Position numbers and translations under genes: made by a program
In this document: one piece after another, positions 11,901-18,559 of the stretch
Layout: each line of letters starts with the position of its first letter
Numbering within the stretch: the first letter of the stretch is position 1
From: Plasmodium relictum
Taxonomy: Eukaryota > Apicomplexa > Aconoidasida > Haemosporida > Plasmodiidae
Direction: 5' to 3'
Length of the DNA: 64,000 nucleotides
Assembly: GCF_900005765.1 (NCBI RefSeq)
Contig: NC_041692.1
Span: forward strand, 558,001 to 622,000
The notes under the pieces: model-generated
Databases searched by the model: none
What the model was told of the DNA's origin: nothing
Seen by the model: the letters and a program-made list of their open reading frames with translations, nothing else

Positions 11901-13204
11901 TTCTTTTAAATAGTAACAATAAAAGAAAGATATCAAGCTTAAGTTCATCTTGCAGTAATAATGATGTTAATAAAAGTAAATATAATGATACTAGTATGAG
12001 TTATAAAAATGTGAAAGGTTTGCCAAAAAAAGAACCTAAGAACTGTAACAAAACTTTAAACTTTGATAATAATTCAGGAAGTAACATACCAAATTTTAAA
12101 TTTTTATCAAACTATATTAGGAGTAATTCTAATAACTTTATGTTTTATAACTTTAATAAAAATTATGAGAATAGTCACAATAGCGTAAATTATGACACTA
12201 ATATTAATGATGACAGAAATTTTAATAAAAATAATGTTATTAACGGAGTTGTAAATAGTAATGAAAATAGTTGTTTGAATAATAAAATTAAGAAAAACAC
12301 TCATAACAACAATATAAATGATATAAATTGTAATACAAATAATATTATTGATGATAATATTAATGATATAAATTCTGATAAAAATAATATGAAGTGCCCA
12401 ATAAATAGTATAAATGACAATTCGAATAATATGAATAGCTATATAAATAACATTGGGAGCAATAGTGTGAAAAATTTAAGTAAATGTAATAAAAGTATGA
12501 AATATAATTTAAATCATATTAATAACCAAGAAAGTAATTTTAATAAAAATGTTGAATATATTTTAGAAAACAGTGGACAAAAAAATAAGTATATAAATGC
12601 ACCTTTTTTATTCTCAAGTGATTATTATAACTCATTTAATATGAAAAATAATTTTTGTGATTCTAATTATAATAAAAGTAAAAATAATGCTACTAGTAGC
12701 AATAATGATAATATTATCAATACAAATAGAAATAATGCATCAATTAAATCAACAGTAAATAATATTCCAGGAGGAATTCCCTTTACGAACTCAAATTATT
12801 ATACAAAGCAAAATATGAAAGATAAAAATGGAAATGAAAGTAGAGATATTTTAAAAATGGATAAGTTAAATTCAGGAAAAAACGTAAGTATGATTGATTT
12901 AACCGACACAACTAATAATTTGAACTACTATGATTTTATGAATACTAAAAACAGTAATGATTATTTAAATATAAAGAATAATAAATTTTCATTATCAAAC
13001 AAATATCCAATTAACAATAATATAGAAAATTTTAATACCGATATTTCAAATAATATCATGCATAATCATATGACAAATGAAAATAAAACTAAAACAAATT
13101 ATAATTTATGTAATGATTATTTTAACATTGATCATAGAAATAATTTAAATTCAAACTATAATTCAAATAGTGTAAATAATATATATAGTTATATTTATAT
13201 GTAA
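5912..13204 (+). CDS. ApiAP2 transcription factor, single AP2 domain
   Basis: A 2430-residue open frame. One AP2 DNA-binding domain lies at about residues 908-965 (nt 8632-8810): KGVRFDKSGRRWVASW, then the QKRQYFPVKKFG strand and an amphipathic helix (QAQAKYLAIYARIKAVKYM). The rest is Asn-rich low complexity. A Glu/Gln/Lys tandem-repeat block covers about residues 1243-1350, followed by a charged, possibly coiled-coil segment near 1385-1420. ApiAP2 proteins are the main sequence-specific transcription factors of apicomplexans. From gene order I think this is the orthologue of the factor named AP2-SP3 or AP2-G3 in rodent malaria, but that name is from memory. The stop codon at 13202 overlaps a consensus splice donor (GTAAGTATT at 13201). 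A 3' exon at 13379-13550 would extend the protein to 2486 residues with a membrane anchor; see that entry. Confidence 0.93.
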   Translation: MKVKKIYSKIKGNRKYKSKKNIDASFQLNNEDNIILNNDTKCFNNNFNEIKESKIKKKRLGIEDLESTISHENYYNDNINKIKNYENKVTEEKNNHEDISNDYKIDNFSDELLKKRKGLINRKMSNCIFNENMNSQDKVNEEKLTENKLLNYKNFSYNNSLNNLKNIGNEEIQKLNENKNGNLIDDLLNKSKMYNENSIENLNSEGNALHNSNISNNNGISNNNFYHYISLLYNKNIPNQVNINNSFVNNNTDYLCNFSNISVQEESSLNEVSKNEIQEINSLDCILDKKDEKNYMKQKKNLKENYFVLNNLPYCMNNKKSSNNCTLANYIKNSSDHFLDSNNDNYNYELDANNTYINNSNVNLNKHYMNTVNNNNYDVMNTNSTLSLDTTFLNNYDDDNKNNSLYNNRSELYNMDNNFDKTENIYMENNDSLNNTDILNTFNYNNFINVGSNHSNNSNNNFKNALNLNDSDNSINCSNYNLVEKKKKIFNKFSEKNNIFMDSNMCNSANNSSNGSYSNVLLEINRNATRNKKVDRNNVHKKDIILNDGNNTSENMNNLNDNMKNIYNPSNAHLNLNTHPKLLEEKYSTNKPNEDVSFNNINGNNRNFNCIENSNYNNDLNNYNIDSKYNINDAFDVNMYNSVSVNNSKDKLNKNNSNIHNINMKDLNVNINLDNYSNDLVNNSLINHSKEYLSNSVMDKIDNQKVLFNINNNQINNISNPLDINQENYNFSKNNISNSASHMYNLNNGDINESRNMANYNVKNLAREPIFLFVNLNNQSNNSINNSKNYSNVNLNGGYINNMNFFGNTEKPNSENDYDYMNQTNNNNYNNEWLHGLKNYPSEENIEYPVNTNNNFNIGNCSMNNINLNRKSMIPTFNNAYDNFLSFKNYENTMENHVNNLNMLVLPKIKGVRFDKSGRRWVASWSQNGNQKRQYFPVKKFGQAQAKYLAIYARIKAVKYMQRKSHRSGENRRNHSKKLLMKDKSKTDNLDDDNYFSNKNGDYIEKDADEENSQNYNYSNTNKNEISYKDSYNESIRKNYSRCMNELNNEMKFENVSLNKHEEVEKYLENNGQIYQHGQSNAKDKNQHDIEKQLSASKENKGPISMQTIHDVKSELFHLKEQTHAEFEKRERFFEQSEQIDTQTEDLNIKGNKTGSITPQKIKNSDQVKYKEEKNVRIVKNEIEEEDAQDMEMKEVYENDEENKVKREKKIIIFKEEENQIDMKNLDVKNKMDLEHEFEIKKEEEEESEDEQRQDEEQDQEYEIKKEQEEYEEQKQECEIKKEQEEYEDQEQECEIKKEQEEEYEEQEQECEIKKEQEDFDEREQKYEVKKEQEEEYEGQEQEQQYEVKKENYEQQRKEEMLLKNINTIGRNEKLIININDKNEINDLKEILQEKKNLDEDLMNQILILEKIKKKMIKILIDSQEQKSIQLIETNDEMVNKKDEINKLKLNEKIMLLRQLKEYNSGSYVINEKEDIDLIYNERNLKNTDDILEDNKENADENDICKVEIQKMKECSNIIQEINEDYKVIKEGINEELNLKKKRENSRDKNEIILRVKENEKDEIFEVNKQQNNLYTNYKVENLYLNSMPDKSRDNDFGNYSNNSLYYSNTNSNKTNVDSDNSNFNDSPNGEENDFKNKMNLIKFMRSNSDVSLNYKNKEYSKNEYVGEYRNITGVKKQKSMQNIGNYEKYHHLDNNIFKNILNNNNNCENNDKNSHNSSELIKEMYDDPNFSNFDENLLNFSFNCNNKSNIHKDNSNVKGILNELKQDNFKNNDENIEINMNPNNSFNTMKGLHNKYIGNSDNEDIINSDTYINGHLDDNNEKKLHSYIREYSKNKIKENINNLKKKNNYDKNNEENKSIIINNMNIMKNDLNTKFSITNKKFENDIYTSNENKGNNDDNVLNLKKKNSGNSYNDYNNKHINEQKYNNTSTNVKCFDKDNIIGEKDNIGLYHINMNNEIKQNSYLNLEMKNEKKIPQNKELMFFKTYGNTNKNIDEVLLNSNNKRKISSLSSSCSNNDVNKSKYNDTSMSYKNVKGLPKKEPKNCNKTLNFDNNSGSNIPNFKFLSNYIRSNSNNFMFYNFNKNYENSHNSVNYDTNINDDRNFNKNNVINGVVNSNENSCLNNKIKKNTHNNNINDINCNTNNIIDDNINDINSDKNNMKCPINSINDNSNNMNSYINNIGSNSVKNLSKCNKSMKYNLNHINNQESNFNKNVEYILENSGQKNKYINAPFLFSSDYYNSFNMKNNFCDSNYNKSKNNATSSNNDNIINTNRNNASIKSTVNNIPGGIPFTNSNYYTKQNMKDKNGNESRDILKMDKLNSGKNVSMIDLTDTTNNLNYYDFMNTKNSNDYLNIKNNKFSLSNKYPINNNIENFNTDISNNIMHNHMTNENKTKTNYNLCNDYFNIDHRNNLNSNYNSNSVNNIYSYIYM
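9640..9965 (+). repeat. Glu-rich tandem repeats inside the AP2 protein
   Basis: About six imperfect copies of a 57-66 base unit encoding variants of ECEIKKEQEEYEEQEQ. Copies differ by single substitutions and by one or two residues in length, as expected for replication slippage. The unit is strongly acidic and may form a helix. The mirror-strand open frame here is only a shadow of the repeat. Confidence 0.85.
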
Positions 13205-13378
13205 GTATTATTTAGAAATTCTTCAAATGGTTTTTACATTAAATTATAACAATTTTTAAGTATTTTTTTTTTTTTTTTTCATTTTTGGTTATTATATTCT
13301 ATTTTATGTAATTTTTTCATTTTTAATTTTACTATGTACTTAAAATTGTGGGATTATACATGTTTGATATTGTTTCAG

Positions 13379-13550
13379 GATGGCAAAATTACTGTTCTTA
13401 AAATATATATTTATTGGTTTTTTAATACTTTTATATATTTATATATTTTTATGGTTTATCTTTGCGTTAAAAAAATTAAGAAATGATACATTAATTTTTT
13501 TTAAAAAAATTTTTTTTTTTTTTATGTTTAAAAAAAAACTAATATTTTAA
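13379..13550 (+). CDS. candidate 3' exon of the AP2 gene, encodes a TM segment
   Basis: Splicing from the donor at 13201 to the acceptor TTGTTTCAG ending at 13378 joins in frame: the AT left at 13199-13200 plus the G at 13379 rebuild an ATG. The frame then reads 56 more codons to a TAA at 13548-13550. The tail begins MAKLLFLKYIFIGFLI, continues hydrophobic for about 25 residues and ends in the basic ALKKLRN, a classic single-span membrane anchor. Codons such as GCA, CTG, TTC, TGG and GCG argue for real coding. It could instead be a separate 56-residue ORF, since its own ATG lies at 13380. Whether it is used, always or alternatively, is unknown. Confidence 0.5.
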
Positions 13551-13983
13551 CCAAACAAGAAAAATAAAAAAATAAAATTTTATAAAAAAAAAAAAAAAAA
13601 TATTTAAATTTTTTTTTCTTTTTAAAAGTTATTTTTCTAATAATTTTCTTTTTTCTAAATCATTTTCAAAATTTTATGAAGAAAAAGTTTTGAAGTATTT
13701 TTCTTCACTTTTATATATATTACTCTAATTTTTTTTATTTAGACAGAATTTTTTTTCGTTATAAAAATATTGATTTAAAAAGTTTTCAATAAGTATATAT
13801 TTACTATATTATTTGTTTATCATCTTTTTTTTTTTAAAATAAATGTAGCTTTTTGTTATATTTTTAAAATAAAAAAAAACAAAAAAAGTTAGAGTCATAT
13901 ATATAAGTAAATAACACTTATATATACAATTGCTTTATTTATTTCTTCAGAAATTTATATTAAAATAAAAACTTCCAAAAAAA
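13551..13983. other. convergent spacer, AP2 and RRM gene 3' ends
   Basis: Very AT-rich sequence with A- and T-runs between two converging genes. It should hold the 3' UTRs and polyadenylation signals of both. I see no gene in it. Confidence 0.6.
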
Positions 13984-14800
13984 TCATGTATTATTAAAAG
14001 CACACAATTTATTTTTTTTAGAAACATAATTGAGAATATGAGTAGATATATCACTTCCTGAATCTGAATTACTTTCATTTTGTTTATCTATATAATCATT
14101 GCTTATAGAACATTTCTTTTTTTTTTTTATTTCTGATTTAACATATGTATTTAATACATCTTTCAAACTAGTATTAAACCACGTAAATAGTGGATGCTTA
14201 TTTAAATTTAACGATTTATTTAATATATCATTAAAATTTTCCATATTATGTAAATTTTCTAAATTCTCTTTTTTAATTTGGTCTATAATGTTATTATCTA
14301 GATATCCACCGTAGTTATATATTTCATCTTTTTTAATTTGTTCTTCTAAATTATAATCTAATTTTTTTACTTCTACTTTTAATTTTTCTTTTAAATATGC
14401 AGTATAGTTTTGTGAATTATCTAAATAATAAAATTCTACTAAGCACATACCCAAAGATTTACAATAATGTTCATCTTCTAATATTAAGACTCTTTTAACT
14501 TTCCCAATTTTTTCACAAATACTTTTTATTAAAATATCATTTATAAAATAAAGTAAATTTAGTAATAATAAAAATTCTGTTTTATGATCCCCTACTTCTA
14601 TATCTTCACTTGCTTGAGGTGCACCAAAAAATAAACATGATTCTATTAAATAAAAAAAAAAATAAAATAAAAGAATTTTATATATATCTATTTTTCTTTT
14701 TAATTTTCAATTATATGTATATATTTAATATTTTAATTTATATATATATAGAACTTTTCACATCATTTTATTATATTCTTATTGTTCCTAATGATACTTT

Positions 14801-14843
<43 letters not shown>

Positions 14844-14988
14844 ATTTTTATATTTATTTGTTAAAATTTATACCTTTTTTAGTATATATAGTTTTAGCAC
14901 CACTTAACTTTTTATATAAATTGTTTCTTGATTTTTCATATGATTGCTAATAAAAAAAATATGAAAAAAATATTCTTTCATTTAAGAA

Positions 14989-15028
<40 letters not shown>

Positions 15029-15100
15029 TATATATATATATATATATATATATGNTTTTATTTTTTAATTATATAGAACTTTTCATTTCATTTGAATATA

Positions 15101-15166
<66 letters not shown>

Positions 15167-15579
15167 TTTATTTATTAATTTTATTTTACTTCTTTTGGTT
15201 TAATAACTTTGTCAATTTCTTTCTTTTTTTCTTCTACTTTTTTTTCATATGAATCCTGTAGCAGTTCAATTAAAAAATTAAATGTAAAAAATTGAAATAA
15301 TAAAAAAAGAATTAAATTTTTAAGGAAATAAATATCTTTTTATATTTATTAAAAAAGGAAAATATAAACTATAAAAATAATACTATATATAGTATACCAA
15401 ATTTTCTGCTTCTAATCCTTCATATAAATCTTCATCATCTTCATCTAACTTTAAAAAAAAGAGATAAATAAATGTAATAAAAAATAAATAGTTATGCATA
15501 TTTTTAGAGTTTAAGAATCCTAAAAAAAGATATATATTTTTTATTTTTATTTTCTTTTTTATACCTCTGAATAATTCAT
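13984..15579 (-). CDS. RRM-domain protein, five exons
   Basis: Exons on the minus strand are 15565-15579, 15398-15448, 15190-15255, 14874-14946 and 13984-14642; all boundaries are GT..AG and phases agree, giving 287 residues. The N-terminus is acidic (LDEDDEDLYEGLEAEN), followed by a charged segment. A single RNA-recognition motif spans about residues 92-165: an RNP2-like LLLLNL at 93-98, helix 1 with EKIGKVKRVLI, and RNP1-like KSLGMCLVEF at 130-139. RNP1 lacks the usual aromatic residues at two positions, so RNA contact may be weakened. The C-terminal 120 residues are Asn/Lys-rich. An acidic N-terminus followed by one RRM recalls cleavage factor CPSF6, but this is only a loose resemblance. 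Most likely a nuclear RNA-processing protein. Introns 3 and 4 contain long TA tracts and one undetermined base (15055). Confidence 0.78.
14803..14839. repeat. (TA)n in intron 4 of the RRM gene
   Basis: Pure alternating TA of about 37 bases within the intron between the fourth and fifth coding exons. Confidence 0.9.
14991..15162. repeat. paired (TA)n tracts and an undetermined base in intron 3
   Basis: Two TA tracts (about 14991-15053 and 15104-15162) flank a short unique segment. An N stands at 15055, directly after the first tract, so the true tract lengths are unsure and the region may be collapsed or joined across a gap. Confidence 0.85.
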
Positions 15580-16249
15580 AAGGATGTATAGTAAGAAATA
15601 GAAAAAAATTTATAATAATATTTTACGAATAATTATTTTTAATGCAATATAATTTTACGAAAATATTCTTACAAAAATTTTAATTATTCATTTTAATATA
15701 TATATATATATATTGTGATTAAAAAATTTATTTTCTTTTTTTTTTTTATTAGATATTGAAATTTATATTCATTAGTATTTGTATCTTTTCATGATATTTT
15801 TTTTTATTAATTTTTCATTTTAATCATTTCTTGCTAATAATAAATACTTATATACCTTATAGTAATATTTATAAAAAAAAAATTTTACAATTAAAATTTT
15901 AATAAAAATTTAATTTGTGAAAAAAATTAATAATAAACATTAAAAGTTCAAAAGTTTATATTAAAATAAGTGCGCAATAATTTTTCATTTTTTAATTAAA
16001 AAATATCTTTAATAAAATATTTATTTCATAAAAAAAAAAAATATATATTTTGTATGTTGCAAGGTTGTTTAATAAAATTTTATATAAAAAAAAAAAAGCA
16101 TAAAAAAAAAATATCATAATATGTAATTTTATAATTTTAATTAATAATTTTTAAATTTTTGAAAAACATTTTATATATTTTTTCGTTCTTTTTGTTTTTT
16201 AATTTTTTCTTTTTTTTTTTTTGTTTTTGTGTAGTAAAATTTATAAAAT
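15580..16249. promoter_or_regulatory. divergent promoter region, RRM and zinc-finger genes
   Basis: A 670-base spacer between two genes transcribed away from each other, so both promoters must lie here. It is AT-rich with A-runs near 16030-16120 and a T-rich tract ending just before the zinc-finger ATG. I see no distinct motif. Confidence 0.5.
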
Positions 16250-16870
16250 ATGTCAAGTTCATGGAGGTGTGAAGCTTGTTTAGTTATGAATTCAGAAGAA
16301 GCGATCGAATGTGTATGCTGTATGCAAAAAAGAAATATAAATGTTGAGGATAATATTAATACTACTACTATAACTTCTAGTACCAATGCTAGTAATAATG
16401 ATAATATAAATAACAATGAAAAGAAAAAACAGAATAATAATAATAATAAAAAATTAACTAATAATGAAAAAACAAAAACAAATGAAGAAAGTATAACAAA
16501 AAATAAAAATACTAAGGTTAAGAAAAATATTACAAATGCAGTAAAGGATTCTAAAAAGAAAGAAAAAAATAGCACAAATGAAAATAGAAGCAACTTAGGA
16601 GGAGGCTTTATACCATCAGTTAAACCGTCAGATAATAATCATGAATCTAACAAAAGTATTTTTTTAACAGGCATTAGTGCCACTTCTTTTACTGATACAA
16701 ATACTAATAATAAACAAAGCAAGGAATTAAAAAACAATTTAGAAGAAAAAACTAAAGTTGCAGAAAAAAATAAAGAGAAAAAAAAAGTAGAGAATAATGA
16801 AAAAGCAATTACTAAAAGAATACAACCAACAAGAAAATGTACTCAAAAAAAAATATGTTATAAAACTTAA
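16250..16870 (+). CDS. RanBP2-type zinc-finger protein, 206 aa
   Basis: The first 25 residues form a RanBP2-type zinc finger: W5, then C7-x2-C10-x3-N14-x6-C21-x2-C24. This small finger binds Ran in Nup153/Nup358 or single-stranded RNA in ZRANB2-like proteins. The spacing and Trp/Asn match the family, and the segment SSWRCEACLV is close to the Nup153-type fingers. The remainder is low complexity, Asn/Thr/Lys-rich, with a Gly-rich patch (NLGGGFIPSVKPS) and a Cys-containing basic end. There are no FG repeats, so a nucleoporin role is only possible. An RNA-binding or ubiquitin-binding use of the finger cannot be excluded. Single exon; converges with the 17508-17777 gene. Confidence 0.85.
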   Translation: MSSSWRCEACLVMNSEEAIECVCCMQKRNINVEDNINTTTITSSTNASNNDNINNNEKKKQNNNNNKKLTNNEKTKTNEESITKNKNTKVKKNITNAVKDSKKKEKNSTNENRSNLGGGFIPSVKPSDNNHESNKSIFLTGISATSFTDTNTNNKQSKELKNNLEEKTKVAEKNKEKKKVENNEKAITKRIQPTRKCTQKKICYKT

Positions 16871-17507
16871 TCTTCAGAAAAAAAAATAAAATAAATAAAA
16901 AAGTAAATAAATTAAAAATATGCATATATATATAATATATTCATTTTAATTTAAAAATTATATCTTATTATTTATTTTTTTTATTATCTTATATATTTTT
17001 ATAAGTTCAATAAAATGAATTTTAATTTTTTTTTTCCCCTTTTCCTATTAAGAAAAACATTAATTATTATATATGTATCTTTTTAAATTGATTTTTGAAA
17101 ATTTTTATAGCATTTAGCGTAAGTTAAAAAGTGAAATTTATTTATTAAAATGTAAACAAAAACAATTTTGTAATTTAATCCTTTATCATTTACATTGTAA
17201 CTCTATAAATTCCTTTATGTATATATAATTTAAAGATATTCTGCTTCAAATATATTTTATAAAATTATTTAAATTATTGTAATAAAAAGAAAAAATATAT
17301 GTTCTTTTTGATATATGTATACTACACATTTAAAAAAAAAAAATAATTATAATAAAAAAAAGAGCAATAAAAAGGTAATTATATAATTTAATTAATATCT
17401 CCATTATTTAAAATTTCATTTATGTTCTTTCATCAACAAAAATAGCCTTTTTCTTTTTCTTATAGTTATGAATATTTATTATTATAATGATAAAACTCTA
17501 TTTAAAT
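16871..17507. other. convergent spacer
   Basis: AT-rich 3' flanks of two converging genes, with A-runs and T-runs. I see no gene or structured element. Confidence 0.6.
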
Positions 17508-17777
17508 TTATAAATTAGTATTTTCATCATAATCTGAACTTTTTGACTTTGGTTTTTTGTTGTGATAAATGCTTCTTATAATTTCAAAGTCTGCTTCTCT
17601 TGGAACTTCAATTGGTTTAAATGTATCTATGAAAAAATTTAAGATATAGTAATTACCTCCTATAAATGTCATAATAGATGGTAAAAGGAATAAACCTAAT
17701 ACATATGTTATCTTTGCTCTTTTATCTTTTATATTTTTCTTATTTGGTTTATGAAAACCACTGTAAAAAAAACCCAT
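17508..17777 (-). CDS. small single-TM protein, 89 aa
   Basis: A compact 89-residue frame with a basic N-terminal part (HKPNKKNIKDKRAK), one hydrophobic segment at about residues 25-50 (YVLGLFLLPSIMTFIGGNYY) and a hydrophilic C-terminus (PIEVPREADFEIIRS). Low-complexity insertions are absent, which in this genome suggests a constrained protein. I do not recognise the family. The shape (short, one TM, conserved-looking tail) is common among small mitochondrial or ER membrane-complex subunits in these parasites, but that is inference. It diverges from the Rad60-like gene across 782 bases. Confidence 0.72.
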   Translation of the reverse strand: MGFFYSGFHKPNKKNIKDKRAKITYVLGLFLLPSIMTFIGGNYYILNFFIDTFKPIEVPREADFEIIRSIYHNKKPKSKSSDYDENTNL

Positions 17778-18559
17778 ATTTCATTAAAAAAAAAAACAAA
17801 AAAGAATCCAATAATTTTAATTACAAATTATCATAAAATACACAAATTTTATCTTTTTCTTAATTTTTACATTTTTTCTCTATAATTTTTTTTCTATTTT
17901 CAGCTTAAATATATACATATTCTTTATGCTTAAATTTGAATATTTTATTTCTATAAAATTTTTTATCCTTTTATTTTCATTACATACAGATTTTACTTTT
18001 TATTTTAATCTTATTCATATATATATAATGTATTATATTTTCCAAAGTATTATTATTTATTTAAATTTCATTTGATTTATTTTGCTTTATATTTTATTTC
18101 TATTTATTTTTTTTTTAATTAATTTTTAATTTTTTTTTTTTTTATGTAATTTGTTTTGTTTTTTTCTTCTTTTTTTTTAATTTTTTTAATTATATGTATT
18201 TTCATTTCATCAACACTATTTTTTGTTCCTAATTTTTTTTTAATTTTAATGAATTTTATTTATCCTTTTTTAATAGACAATATGTTTATAACTTTTAACT
18301 TTTTTTTTTTTTTTTATCAATTTTAAATATACGTTTATGAAAAAAATATTTTATTTATAAAAAATGCAAACAATAAGATTTGCCTATAATGTAACATAAT
18401 TTGCAAAATTGTATTAAAAATTATAAAAGAGAAATTTTTAAAAATTCAAAAAATTTTCTTCTTTAAAAATAGACTTAAAATTATTTTTTTTAAAACATAC
18501 ACGAATCCGTGCATTATTTATTATTTAAATATTGAAAAAAAAAAGAGAAAAAATAGAAG
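17778..18559. promoter_or_regulatory. divergent promoter region, small TM and Rad60-like genes
   Basis: A 782-base T-rich spacer between divergent genes. The only G/C-bearing element is CACGAATCCGTG at 18500-18511, a 4-bp inverted repeat (CACG/CGTG) about 50 bases before the Rad60-like ATG and followed directly by CATT. It could be a transcription-factor site or a small 5' UTR hairpin. Confidence 0.45.
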
